From UBA6136 sp044350805 (GTDB taxonomy: Bacteria; Pseudomonadota; Gammaproteobacteria; Methylococcales; Methylococcaceae), in contig JBILGU010000002.1 in the NCBI GenBank assembly GCA_044350805.1, positions 124,001 to 188,000 on the forward strand: 64,000 bases of DNA, written 5' to 3'. Position 1 is the stretch's first letter. Each line of letters begins with the position of its first letter. The position numbers and the translations under genes are program-made. The notes under the pieces are model-generated. The model made no database searches. It had not been told where the DNA came from and saw only the letters and a list, made by a program, of their open reading frames with translations. This document shows, piece after piece, positions 34,965 to 43,902 of this stretch.

Positions 34965-35112
34965 CCCCCTTTAGATTGGCAGGATAGGGCAAGAGCCTCA
35001 CGACGAATGAGCCCATAAGATGCCCCTTTACGATGGGTTACCGTGTGCTATACCTTTGGCAGGACTCTTGAAGGGTCCAAATTTTTAAAAAATGTTTCTC
35101 CGCGGGGGGTTT

Positions 35113-36186
35113 ATGGCACCGTCTTACTTGTCCTTGGTTTTTGGATTGGCCGTTTTAATGGTTCAGTCGGCTCCTGCCACAGCGGCGCAGGTCGCGTGCC
35201 TTAGAAAGAATGGCACGGTGGTCTTAAGAGACAGCTGTCTTTCTTCAATGACCCCACTGCCCGTGAATACCGGCCCGCAGGGTCCCGCCGGAGCTACCGG
35301 CCCGCAGGGTCCCGCCGGAGCTACGGGCCCTCAGGGTTCTGCGGGCGCCACCGGTGCTCAAGGGCCTACTGGAGCGACTGGAGCCACCGGTCCCACGGGT
35401 CCCCAGGGCCCTGCAGGAGCGACCGGTGCCTCGGGAACCCCGCTGAAGGTCTACGATGCGAACAATGTCCTTTTAGGGAACTTGGCTTCAGCCTCTCCAA
35501 CGCAGGTGGAAGTCATTGACATTGCAACCAACCAGGTCGGGGCTCTGACCGTGACGCCGACGGACAGTACGACCGCTTCCCCGAACCTTTTCAGCGGAGG
35601 CAACATTGGTTACACCAGTTCGGATTGTTCCGGATCGCCGGTCGTTGTTGCGAGGATCGATGGAACCACTTCGGCACCGAACGATCTGAGTGCCTTTGTT
35701 CAGGATTTCGGTTCATTGGACGGCAATGGCAAGATCGTCAACTATTCCACAGCTGACTCCAACACATCGCCCGCGATTCTTCCCACCGTTTATTCGCAGA
35801 CCAGAACGAGCGCCACAGGCGTCACGACTGAATCATCGCCCCGGAGTGTTCTGTCGCTGGGTACTCTGGTTTACGCCTTGCAGACGGTCGCCATAGGCGA
35901 AAATCCGACCGTCGCATCCGCGGGTCTGATCAATAGCGTCGCGGGAACTCTGACCAGTGCAACCGTCGGATCTACCACGCGATATGCTCTTATTCCGGGT
36001 CTTAACTGCACCGCGTTGACCGTGACCTCGGATCCATCGAGTGCTGGGTCGCAGTCGGGCGCGCTTTGGGATCTCTATAGCGCCTTCAACTACATTTCGA
36101 CGAATCAGACGCGTTGGGTGATAAGTGTAGCTGGGGGGACCATGTCCTACCCGAATCCCATCAAGCTCCCCCTGTCGTTTAAGTAA
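35113..36186 (+). CDS. Secreted collagen-like (Gly-X-Y repeat) protein
   Basis: 357 residues from the ATG at 35113, which has a G-rich binding site (GGGGGG); an ATG at 35092 has none. A signal peptide is at about 1-25 (LAVLMVQSAPATAA). A cysteine pair (CLRKNGTVVLRDSC) precedes about 19 uninterrupted G-X-Y triplets (about 54-110), mostly GPQ, GPA and GAT. A 245-residue Ser/Thr-rich beta-type C-terminal domain follows, with cysteines in SSDCSG and GLNC. The first repeats are near-identical 27-base units. Similar proteins are exported and form trimers at the surface. The C-terminal domain is not one I recognise. Confidence 0.85.
   Translation: MAPSYLSLVFGLAVLMVQSAPATAAQVACLRKNGTVVLRDSCLSSMTPLPVNTGPQGPAGATGPQGPAGATGPQGSAGATGAQGPTGATGATGPTGPQGPAGATGASGTPLKVYDANNVLLGNLASASPTQVEVIDIATNQVGALTVTPTDSTTASPNLFSGGNIGYTSSDCSGSPVVVARIDGTTSAPNDLSAFVQDFGSLDGNGKIVNYSTADSNTSPAILPTVYSQTRTSATGVTTESSPRSVLSLGTLVYALQTVAIGENPTVASAGLINSVAGTLTSATVGSTTRYALIPGLNCTALTVTSDPSSAGSQSGALWDLYSAFNYISTNQTRWVISVAGGTMSYPNPIKLPLSFK
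35273..35443 (+). repeat. Collagen-coding tandem repeat, 27-base units
   Basis: The stretch encodes about 19 consecutive Gly-X-Y triplets. The first two 27-base copies, each coding GPQGPAGAT, are nearly identical in DNA, and later copies diverge. Such units expand and contract by slippage or recombination, so length may vary between strains. Confidence 0.8.
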
Positions 36187-36218
36187 AGAGCGCGGGTTGC
36201 CCGATAGGCTTTATTGAT

Positions 36219-36247
36219 TCTGCGCAGGCCACAGGGGCCTGCGCAGA
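36219..36247. repeat. Perfect 12-bp inverted repeat downstream of the collagen-like gene
   Basis: TCTGCGCAGGCC and its exact complement flank ACAGG. It starts 33 bases after the stop and lacks a T-run, so it is not a standard intrinsic terminator. It may be a 3'-end hairpin or a Rho-related pause, with the true terminator at 36335. Confidence 0.75.
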
Positions 36248-36334
36248 GCCTTGAAGAGCCCCATGAATCAGCGGTTCATGGCAGGCTTGGCTCTTTCTCT
36301 GGGCCTTAAAATCAGGTAGAATCAACTAATTAAT

Positions 36335-36360
36335 CCCGCCTTACAGGCGGGTTTTCTTTT
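36335..36360 (+). terminator. Rho-independent terminator upstream of ndk
   Basis: CCCGCC and GGCGGG form a 6-bp stem around TTACA, followed by TTTTCTTTT. It lies 150 bases past the collagen-like gene and 45 before ndk. It therefore either ends the upstream transcript or, if a promoter precedes it (TAGAAT at 36317-36322 could be a -10), attenuates ndk expression. Confidence 0.75.
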
Positions 36361-36404
36361 GTCAGGGCCCCCTGTTGGGGCACACTGTGAAACCGAGGAT
36401 TACC

Positions 36405-36836
36405 ATGGCGATCGAACGTACCATTTCCATCATCAAACCGGATGCCGTTGCCAAGAATGTGATTGGCGAAATCTACAGCCGCTTTGAAAAGGCCGGTCTT
36501 CGCATTGTAGCGGCCAAGATGGTTCACCTCAGCCGTGAACAGGCTGAAGGTTTTTATGCCGTCCACAAGGAGCGTCCCTTCTTCAATGACCTCGTGAGCT
36601 TCATGATCTCAGGCCCGGTGGTGGTTCAGGTCCTTGAAGGCGAAAACGCCATTGCGACGAACCGCGATGTCATGGGCGCGACCAACCCCAAGGATGCCGC
36701 ACCCGGCACCATCCGTGCGGACTTTGCTGTCAGCATCGACGAAAATGCCGTTCACGGCTCTGACGGTCCGGAAACGGCGGCTCAGGAAATTGCCTACTTC
36801 TTCCAGCCGAATGAACTCTGCGCTCGGACCCGCTAG
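36405..36836 (+). CDS. ndk: Nucleoside diphosphate kinase
   Basis: 143 residues from the ATG at 36405, preceded by GAGG; the upstream in-frame ATG at 36375 would add a non-conserved extension. The start AIERTISIIKPDAV and the phosphorylated His117 in NAVHGSDGPETA are diagnostic. The enzyme balances NTP pools. Its 3' end overlaps the rlmN start by 26 bases. Confidence 0.97.
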   Translation: MAIERTISIIKPDAVAKNVIGEIYSRFEKAGLRIVAAKMVHLSREQAEGFYAVHKERPFFNDLVSFMISGPVVVQVLEGENAIATNRDVMGATNPKDAAPGTIRADFAVSIDENAVHGSDGPETAAQEIAYFFQPNELCARTR

Positions 36837-37908
36837 TCCCGACGCCAAGATCAATCTGCTCGGGCTCGACCCGAAGGCCATGAAGGCCTTCTGTGTCGAG
36901 CAGAACGAGAAGCCATTCCGCGCCACGCAGCTGATCCAGTGGATCCACCAGCGTGGCGTTGATGATTTTGGAGCCATGACGGATCTCAGCAAAGCCTTTC
37001 GGGCCAAGCTGGAGTCTGCCTGCGTGCTCTCGCCGCCTGAAATCGTCCACGAACAGGTCTCTTCGGATGGCACCATCAAGTGGGTCTTGAGTACCGATGC
37101 CACCAATCGGATCGAGACGGTCTACATCCCCGAGGAATCGCGAGGGACCCTCTGCATTTCCTCGCAGGTGGGTTGTGCGCTCGAATGCACGTTTTGCTCG
37201 ACCGCGCGTCAGGGCTTCAATCGGAATCTTGAGGCTGCCGAAATCATTGGCCAGCTCTGGGTCGCTCAGCGCGAGCTTGGGATTGGGGCGATCACGAATG
37301 TGGTCCTCATGGGCATGGGTGAGCCGCTGCTGAATTTCAATAATGTCGTTTCGGCCATCACCCTGATGCTGGATGACCATGCCTATGGCCTTTCCAAGCG
37401 TCGCGTGACCTTGAGCACCTCAGGGGTGGTCCCTGCGCTTGAGCGTCTGGCGGAGGTCTGTGATGTCAGCCTCGCCGTCTCCCTCCATGCGCCGACGGAT
37501 GAACTTCGCAATGAGCTGGTGCCCATCAACCAGAAATATCCGATCAAGGAATTGATCGCGGCCTGCAAGACCTATCTTTGTGGTGATCCCCGCCGCAAGG
37601 TCACCATTGAGTACGTGATGCTCGACGGTATCAATGATTCACCGCTGCATGCCCGTCAGCTCCTGAGAGTTTTGAGCGCGTTGCCCTCAAAGGTCAATCT
37701 GATTCCCTTCAATCCTTTCCCCGGATCCTCCTATCGCTGCTCCAGTGCCGAGACGATCCGCCGCTTCAGTGACATCCTCCAGGCCGGCGGTTTGGTCACG
37801 ACCACGCGCAAGACCCGAGGGGATGACATCGATGCGGCCTGCGGCCAGTTGGTGGGCAAGGTCAACGATCGGACCAAGCGGACGATTCGACTTCAGGCGG
37901 CCGGCTAG
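36811..37908 (+). CDS. rlmN: RlmN, dual-specificity RNA (adenine-C2) methyltransferase
   Basis: 365 residues from the ATG at 36811 inside the end of ndk; this start gives the family N-terminus KINLLGLDPKAMKAF. A longer opening would run through ndk out of frame and is rejected. Radical-SAM cysteines are Cys122, Cys126 and Cys129 (CALECTFC). GMGEPLLNFNNV and a late conserved Cys (AACGQLVG) form the rest of the site. It methylates A2503 of 23S rRNA and A37 of some tRNAs. The usual downstream genes pilF, rodZ and ispG are missing before hisS. Confidence 0.95.
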   Translation: MNSALGPASPDAKINLLGLDPKAMKAFCVEQNEKPFRATQLIQWIHQRGVDDFGAMTDLSKAFRAKLESACVLSPPEIVHEQVSSDGTIKWVLSTDATNRIETVYIPEESRGTLCISSQVGCALECTFCSTARQGFNRNLEAAEIIGQLWVAQRELGIGAITNVVLMGMGEPLLNFNNVVSAITLMLDDHAYGLSKRRVTLSTSGVVPALERLAEVCDVSLAVSLHAPTDELRNELVPINQKYPIKELIAACKTYLCGDPRRKVTIEYVMLDGINDSPLHARQLLRVLSALPSKVNLIPFNPFPGSSYRCSSAETIRRFSDILQAGGLVTTTRKTRGDDIDAACGQLVGKVNDRTKRTIRLQAAG

Positions 37909-37931
37909 GCCTATCCCCAAGGAAATCCTTC

Positions 37932-39218
37932 ATGAGTGACAAGATTCAGGCCATCCGCGGCATGCACGATGTGCTGCCCGAACAGAGCCCCCACTGGCAG
38001 CGCTTAGAAGCGGAACTGCGGCGGGTCATGGCGGCCTACGGCTATCAGGAAATCAGACTTCCGATCGTCGAGAAGACCGAACTTTTCAAGCGGTCGATTG
38101 GTGAAGTGACCGATATCGTCGAGAAGGAGATGTACACCTTCGATGATCGGAACGGGGACTCCCTGACGCTCCGCCCCGAAGGGACGGCCGGTTGTCTTCG
38201 CGCGTGCCTTGAGCACGGTCTCCTTCACAACCAGATCCAAAAGCTCTGGTACTTGGGGCCCATGTTCCGGCATGAGCGCCCCCAGAAAGGCCGCTATCGG
38301 CAGTTCTACCAGTTCGGGGTCGAGACCTATGGACTTGAGGGGCCGGACATCGATCTTGAGCTCATTTTGTTGTGCCGGAGACTCTGGCGTGCCTTGGGGA
38401 TCGAAGATCAGCTCCGCCTTGAGATCAATTCCCTCGGAACGGCGCCGGAACGCCTGGAGTACCGTCAAAGTCTGGTGACCTATTTCAGGCAACATCTGGA
38501 TCAGCTGGATGAAGACAGCCTCCGCCGCCTTGAAACCAATCCGCTGCGGATTCTCGATAGCAAGAACCCCGACCTGAAGGCAGTGATTGCCGGTGCGCCG
38601 GTCCTGACCGATGCCCTTGGGGATGCCTCAAGGGCGCATTTTGAGCGCCTCCTGGCCGATCTTTCCGCGCAAGGCGTGTCCTGTGTCGTGAACCCGCGGC
38701 TGGTGCGCGGGCTCGACTACTACTCAAAGACCGTGTTTGAATGGATCACCGAGTCGCTGGGGGCCCAAGGGACGGTCTGTGCGGGGGGGCGTTACGACGG
38801 GCTCGTCGAACAGCTGGGCGGCAAGGGATCCTCTGCCATCGGCTTTGCGCTCGGGATGGAACGGCTCATTGAGCTGGTCAACGAGACGACTCCGGCGGTG
38901 GAAATGCCAACTGCCGACGTTTATCTGATTGTGGCCGGCGAGGCGGCGGAACGGATGGGGGTTCGGCTGGCCGAAAGTCTTCGCGACCGATTCCCGACCT
39001 TACGTCTTCAGACCCATCTTGGGGGCGGCGGATTCAAAAGCCAGTTCAAGCGTGCCGATCGCAGCGGGGCCGAATTGGGCCTTGTCATCGGAGACGATGA
39101 AGCACGAGACGGTGTGGTCGGCGTAAAATTCCTAAGGCGGGATGCCGAACAGCAAAAAGTGGCGGAGGCGGATGTCGCCTCCCTGATTGAGACTCTAGAA
39201 ATAACGATGAGGTCCTGA
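37932..39218 (+). CDS. hisS: Histidyl-tRNA synthetase
   Basis: 428 residues, class II. IRGMHDVLPEQSPHW at the start, motif 2 MFRHERPQKGRYRQFYQFG, the histidine-specific LVRGLDYYSKTVFEW and motif 3 GFALGMERL are all present. A C-terminal anticodon-binding domain follows (about 325-428). Its TGA overlaps the ATG of the next gene (TGATG). Confidence 0.97.
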   Translation: MSDKIQAIRGMHDVLPEQSPHWQRLEAELRRVMAAYGYQEIRLPIVEKTELFKRSIGEVTDIVEKEMYTFDDRNGDSLTLRPEGTAGCLRACLEHGLLHNQIQKLWYLGPMFRHERPQKGRYRQFYQFGVETYGLEGPDIDLELILLCRRLWRALGIEDQLRLEINSLGTAPERLEYRQSLVTYFRQHLDQLDEDSLRRLETNPLRILDSKNPDLKAVIAGAPVLTDALGDASRAHFERLLADLSAQGVSCVVNPRLVRGLDYYSKTVFEWITESLGAQGTVCAGGRYDGLVEQLGGKGSSAIGFALGMERLIELVNETTPAVEMPTADVYLIVAGEAAERMGVRLAESLRDRFPTLRLQTHLGGGGFKSQFKRADRSGAELGLVIGDDEARDGVVGVKFLRRDAEQQKVAEADVASLIETLEITMRS

Positions 39219-39847
39219 TGGAAACGTACCTGACCGAGGAAGAGCGCGTTGAAGCCCTGCAGCGCTGGTGGAAGGAGAATAAAACTTCTCTCTTTATGGG
39301 GCTGGCCATGGGCCTTCTTATCATCATCGGCTGGAAATACTGGCAAGGGCTTCAGCAGGCGCAGCGGGAACAGGCCTCTTTGAGCTACCATCTGATGGGC
39401 CGCGCCATCGCGGCAAAGCAGCCTGAAGAGGCCGTCAAGATGGGCCAGCAGCTGATCGAAAGCTACCCCTCGACGACCTATGCCGAATTTGCGCGGATCT
39501 CCCTGGCCAAACTCAAGGTTGAAGCCGGCGATCTTGAAGCGGCCAAGCTCCGTCTCGAGGAAGAGGTCAAGCAGGGGCATGATGCGACCCTCAAGGAGCT
39601 GGCGCGGCTTCGGCTGGCCCGGGTGCTTCTCGCGCGGGGCGAGGCCGATGCGGGGATTGTGCTCCTGCAGGGAACCCAGTCTACGGCCGGCAAGTTTTCC
39701 GCCCTCTTTGAGGAAGTGCGCGGGGATCTTTTGATTGCCGCCAAGCGTCCTGAAGAAGCCCGCACGGCCTATCAAAAGGCCAAGGAGCTGGGCAATCGAT
39801 CACCGCTCCTTGATCTCAAAATCCACGATCTCCCCGCTGCCGGCTGA
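39218..39847 (+). CDS. yfgM: YfgM-type ancillary SecYEG subunit (TPR membrane protein)
   Basis: 209 residues. An acidic N-terminus (YLTEEERVEALQRWWKEN) precedes a single helix at about 24-41 (LFMGLAMGLLIIIGWKYW), and a periplasmic TPR domain follows. This is the YfgM/DUF2133 build. In E. coli YfgM binds the Sec translocon and PpiD to help secreted proteins. Position between hisS and bamB is the conserved one and decides the call. The stop overlaps the bamB ATG (TGATG). Confidence 0.9.
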   Translation: METYLTEEERVEALQRWWKENKTSLFMGLAMGLLIIIGWKYWQGLQQAQREQASLSYHLMGRAIAAKQPEEAVKMGQQLIESYPSTTYAEFARISLAKLKVEAGDLEAAKLRLEEEVKQGHDATLKELARLRLARVLLARGEADAGIVLLQGTQSTAGKFSALFEEVRGDLLIAAKRPEEARTAYQKAKELGNRSPLLDLKIHDLPAAG

Positions 39848-41034
39848 TGCGATTTCTCGCCCCCTTGTTGGCGCTCTCCCTCCTTGGGGGGTGCGCCCAG
39901 ATCAACGCCTTCAAGGATCTGGCGGGCGCGATCACTGACACCATTCGAGGGAGCGATAACGCAGAGCCTCCCAAGGAGCTCCAACCTTTGGAGCCGATCG
40001 TCAACATGACGGTCCTTTGGACGACCCAGGTCGGCAAGGGAAGTCTTGGACGGATTTTGAACCTCATGCCGGCGGTCACTTCGACGACGATCTACGCCGC
40101 GGATCACAAGGGAACGATTCTGGCCGTGGACCGGTCGACTGGCGATGTCCAATGGTCCAAGGACACCGGTCTTGAAATTGCCTCCGGGCCCGTGGTCGCC
40201 GGCGATAAAATCTTGTTCGGGACCAGTAACGCAGAGCTCGTTGCGATCAGTCTTGCGGATGGTGCGCTGATCTGGAAAACGGCGCTCACCAGCGAAATGA
40301 TGTCCTTGCCCAGGGTCAGCCACAATATCGTGGTGGCCCGGACCAGTGACGGCCGGATCGCCGGATTTGACCTTGGGCACGGCGGGATCAAGTGGTCCCA
40401 TGAAAGAACCCTGCCTCCCCTCTCGATTCGAAGTCAGGGTTCACCGACCATCGACGGTGAACTGGTCCTGGATGGATATGGTGCCGGCAAGTTGATCGCA
40501 CTCCATCTTCAGGACGGCCATCTGGTCTGGGAGGCCACCGCCGTGGTCCCGAGGGGCCGCTCGGAGGTCGAGCGCATGGTGGAATTGGACGCAGATCCGA
40601 TGGTTCAGGGTGAAATCGCCTATGCCACCGGATTCCAGGGCGGCATGACCGCGATTGACGTCAGTAATGGCAGCATTCTCTGGCATCAAAAAACAGCGTA
40701 TTCGAGCCATGCCACCGCCCTGAGTCGAAAATCCCTTTTTATCACCGATACCAACAGCGACATCTGGAGCATGGACATCAGCAACGGCGCGGATCAATGG
40801 AAGCAGGATATCCTGCATCAAAGGCGCCTCACGGTTCCGGCACGGGTGAAGGATTACCTCGTGGTTGGGGACTTTGAGGGTTATCTCCACCTCTTACGGG
40901 CGGACAATGGAAGCCTGGTCGGTCGCCTGGATTTATCGAGCAACGATCCCATTGTGGCGACGCCCCAGGCCGTGGATGATGTCCTCTACATTCAGACTTC
41001 GGACGGCCTTTTGGCCGCTGTCAGGGTCGACTGA
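39847..41034 (+). CDS. bamB: BamB, outer membrane assembly lipoprotein
   Basis: 395 residues. A lipobox LLGGC places the lipidated cysteine at 16. The rest is an eight-bladed beta-propeller of PQQ-like repeats, such as ILAVDRSTGDVQWS, LVAISLADGALIWK and LIALHLQDGHLVWEA. BamB scaffolds the BAM complex that folds outer-membrane porins; BamD is encoded at 51487. It precedes der by two bases. Confidence 0.95.
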   Translation: MRFLAPLLALSLLGGCAQINAFKDLAGAITDTIRGSDNAEPPKELQPLEPIVNMTVLWTTQVGKGSLGRILNLMPAVTSTTIYAADHKGTILAVDRSTGDVQWSKDTGLEIASGPVVAGDKILFGTSNAELVAISLADGALIWKTALTSEMMSLPRVSHNIVVARTSDGRIAGFDLGHGGIKWSHERTLPPLSIRSQGSPTIDGELVLDGYGAGKLIALHLQDGHLVWEATAVVPRGRSEVERMVELDADPMVQGEIAYATGFQGGMTAIDVSNGSILWHQKTAYSSHATALSRKSLFITDTNSDIWSMDISNGADQWKQDILHQRRLTVPARVKDYLVVGDFEGYLHLLRADNGSLVGRLDLSSNDPIVATPQAVDDVLYIQTSDGLLAAVRVD

Positions 41035-41036
41035 CC

Positions 41037-42422
41037 ATGCTGCCCGTGGTTGCCTTGGTCGGCCGACCCAATGTCGGCAAATCCACCCTTTTCAATTACC
41101 TGACGCGAACTCGCGATGCCTTGGTGGCCGACTACCCGGGTTTAACCCGCGACCGACAGTACGGCCGGGTCCGGCGGGGTCAGCGGGAGTATTTTGTCGT
41201 CGATACCGGGGGCATTGTCGAAACCGAGGCGGGTATCGACGAACAAGCCATGCGTCAGGTCGATATCGCCCTTCGGGAAGCCGATGTCATCTTGTTTTTG
41301 GTGGATGCACGCGATGGCCTGACAGTGGGTGATGAGGCGATTGCAGGACAGCTGCGACGCACCGGCAAACCCCTGATTATCGCGGCCAACAAGATCGATC
41401 AGGCGTCCTTGAGTGTTGCGACCGCCGAATTCCATGCCTTGGGTCTTGGGGATCCTCAGGCGATTTCAGCCTCTCACGCCCAGGGCATCGGGGAGCTTCT
41501 CGATGTCGTGGAGTCCCGGCTTCCTCCCCTAGAAGAAGCCACCGAGGAGGAGGATGGCGGCATTCGGATCGCGATCGTCGGTCGCCCCAATGTCGGAAAA
41601 TCAACGCTGGTCAATCGATTGCTGGGCGAGGAGCGCGTGGTGGTCTTCGATGCGCCGGGCACCACCCGGGACAGCGTCGAGGTCCCCTTCGAGCGGCACG
41701 GTCGGCGCTATACCCTGATTGATACCGCGGGGATTCGTCGTCGCGGCAAGATTGCCGAGACCATCGAAAAGTTCAGCGTCATCAAGGCCATGCAGTCGAT
41801 TGAAAAGGCCCATGTGGTCATTTTCCTGATCGATGCCCGGGAAGGCGTGACCGATCAGGACACGACGCTTCTTGGGATGGTGCTTGAAATCGGCCGGGGT
41901 CTGATTATTGGTTTGAACAAATGGGACGGCATGACCCAGGATCAGCGGGATGAGACCAAGCGCCGCCTCGATCTCAAGCTGTCTTTCCTCGATTTTGCTG
42001 AGAAATTCTTCATCTCTGCCCTGCATGGGACCGGTGTGGGCCATCTTTTTGATGCCGTGGGTGAAGTGCACGCGGCCGGCATGACCCGCATGGGGACCTC
42101 GCACCTGACGCGGATCCTTCAGGATGCTCTGGCTGCCCATCAGCCCCCCTTGGTTCGGGGGCGCAGAATCAAGCTCAAGTACGCCCATCAGGGGGGCAGC
42201 AATCCCCCCACCATCGTGATTCACGGCAATCAGGTGGATGAAATTCCAGGAAGCTACAAGCGCTACCTGGTGAACACCTTCAGAAACGCGCTCGATATCA
42301 CCGGCACCCCGGTTCGGGTCGAATTCAAGGCCGGTGAGAATCCCTACAAGGACAAGCGGAATACGCTCACCGAACGCCAGGTGAAAAAGCGCCGGCGGAT
42401 GATCCGGCACATCAAGAAGTAG
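41037..42422 (+). CDS. der: Der (EngA), double-GTPase ribosome assembly factor
   Basis: 461 residues. Two GTPase domains with P-loops GRPNVGKST at 9-17 and 181-189, switch motifs DTGGI and DTAGI, and specificity motifs NKID and NKWD. A KH-like C-terminal domain ends in the basic KKRRRMIRHIKK. It acts in 50S subunit maturation. It converges on the L,D-transpeptidase gene with only two bases between. Confidence 0.97.
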   Translation: MLPVVALVGRPNVGKSTLFNYLTRTRDALVADYPGLTRDRQYGRVRRGQREYFVVDTGGIVETEAGIDEQAMRQVDIALREADVILFLVDARDGLTVGDEAIAGQLRRTGKPLIIAANKIDQASLSVATAEFHALGLGDPQAISASHAQGIGELLDVVESRLPPLEEATEEEDGGIRIAIVGRPNVGKSTLVNRLLGEERVVVFDAPGTTRDSVEVPFERHGRRYTLIDTAGIRRRGKIAETIEKFSVIKAMQSIEKAHVVIFLIDAREGVTDQDTTLLGMVLEIGRGLIIGLNKWDGMTQDQRDETKRRLDLKLSFLDFAEKFFISALHGTGVGHLFDAVGEVHAAGMTRMGTSHLTRILQDALAAHQPPLVRGRRIKLKYAHQGGSNPPTIVIHGNQVDEIPGSYKRYLVNTFRNALDITGTPVRVEFKAGENPYKDKRNTLTERQVKKRRRMIRHIKK

Positions 42423-42424
42423 CC

Positions 42425-43837
42425 CTAGGGGCTGAGCGGTAGCACAGGGGTCGGATTTTTGGGAGGGCTGGTCTCGTGAACTGTGACCGGCACCCCCAGC
42501 GAAGCCCAGTGATAGAGCCAGCCCGCATCCTCATTAATGCCCTGACGGGCATTTTTTTCCTGTGTTGCCAGATTGATGCAGCCATGGCTCGCCGGCTGTC
42601 CAAAGGCGTTGTGCCAGAAGGCGCCGTGAAAGGCATAGCCTTCATGGAAGTACTGTGCGTAAGGGACGTCCTTGACCTCGTAGTAACCTTTTTCACCCGG
42701 CTTAAGGCCTGTGCTTTTCATGGTCTTTTTGGGAAAGCGGGCATAGATGTAGAAAGAGCCTGTAACCGTGGGGGTCTTGGACTTTCCTGTGGAGGCTTTC
42801 AGGGTCTTGATGAGCTCCCCATTCTCGGACGCCTCGACGCGTTGGCGATCCAGCCACACTTCAATCCTCCGATCGGAACCGGTTGAGAAGGTAGCGGTGA
42901 CGGGGCGGGCCAGAAATCCCCCCTGGGTGCTTCGGGCAGGCCCCGGTTGAAGCTGGACTTCAAGGGTTTGGAAGGCCGGCCAGTAGGGATCCGGTCGATA
43001 CTGGAGGCGCTGCTTTCCGTACCAGAGCCATTTTCCGGGAAGGCTCTCGCCGGTGCTCGTGATGACGCGAACACTGGCGGCGGCCTTTTCACGATCCTGG
43101 ACCGGTTCGCTGAAGGTGATCTCAATGGGCATGGCGATGCCGAGGTTCTTCATGCCGCGGATGTCGATTTCGGCGTTGAGGGGCGGGGCCGTCCCGATGT
43201 CGATTTCGAAGTCGGGCAGGGGAATCCCTTCGGGGGTCGCCCAGTGAAGGGTCGTCGAGTAGCGATGTCCTTGCTCAAAGCTACCGGGCTTTGCCGTCAG
43301 GGAGACCCCTTTGCCATCGCTGTCGCGCTCGGCCAAAAAAGGCACCGATCCTTTAGCATTTACGTTGCCTACTGGAGCTGAAAACTGAAGATGGAGTCTA
43401 CCGTCCGCATCCAGTTGCTGATTAAGGGAGCTTTCGATCTTTGGCAACACGGGCGTTGAGAAGTTTACCTCGCGCTCTAGGATCTGATGCAGCCATGGGC
43501 GTTCGGCTTTGATGAGAAGACGATAGTGCTTCCCAAAGCCAAGGAGGTTTCGGGCATCAAAAGAATCTCTACCGACGGTTTCGATGACCGTAGACCCCTC
43601 ATCGTCTTCCAGTCGAATCTCGGTGATTCGAGCTCCGAAGCCTACGCTTTCAATTCGAATGGGTGAGCCAGGATCAATGGGGTTCCCTTGGAGCAGTCCC
43701 TCACTTACGCGAATCTTAAACGGGATCGTCTCCCGGCCAACTAGCATCACGAAGATTGCAATAAAACTCGCAATCAAACCAAAATGAAGATTGTTCGTTA
43801 ATTTGGGGCTCTTTGATTTGCTGTAGGGATCAGTCAT
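42425..43837 (-). CDS. L,D-transpeptidase (YkuD family) with Ig-like domains
   Basis: 470 residues. A membrane anchor or uncleaved signal is at about 20-36 (LIASFIAIFVMLVG). One or two bacterial Ig-like segments follow (about 140-310, with ITFSEPVQDREK typical). The C-terminal YkuD domain has HGAFWHNAFG and ASHGCINL with catalytic Cys420. Such enzymes form 3-3 crosslinks in peptidoglycan or attach lipoproteins to it. The catalytic motif S-H-G-C-I-N/R is intact. It lies downstream of a membrane glycosyltransferase gene on the same strand. Confidence 0.9.
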   Translation of the reverse strand: MTDPYSKSKSPKLTNNLHFGLIASFIAIFVMLVGRETIPFKIRVSEGLLQGNPIDPGSPIRIESVGFGARITEIRLEDDEGSTVIETVGRDSFDARNLLGFGKHYRLLIKAERPWLHQILEREVNFSTPVLPKIESSLNQQLDADGRLHLQFSAPVGNVNAKGSVPFLAERDSDGKGVSLTAKPGSFEQGHRYSTTLHWATPEGIPLPDFEIDIGTAPPLNAEIDIRGMKNLGIAMPIEITFSEPVQDREKAAASVRVITSTGESLPGKWLWYGKQRLQYRPDPYWPAFQTLEVQLQPGPARSTQGGFLARPVTATFSTGSDRRIEVWLDRQRVEASENGELIKTLKASTGKSKTPTVTGSFYIYARFPKKTMKSTGLKPGEKGYYEVKDVPYAQYFHEGYAFHGAFWHNAFGQPASHGCINLATQEKNARQGINEDAGWLYHWASLGVPVTVHETSPPKNPTPVLPLSP

Positions 43838-43902
43838 GGAGCCGGCGGGCTTCAGGGGAAGAGGGACAGATCATGGAGTTTACTGCACACCTCGGTTCCA
43901 TG

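Noticed and set aside
35273..35443. Repeat block considered as CRISPR or satellite
   Set aside because: The units are in frame, coding for Gly-X-Y triplets, and have no spacers.
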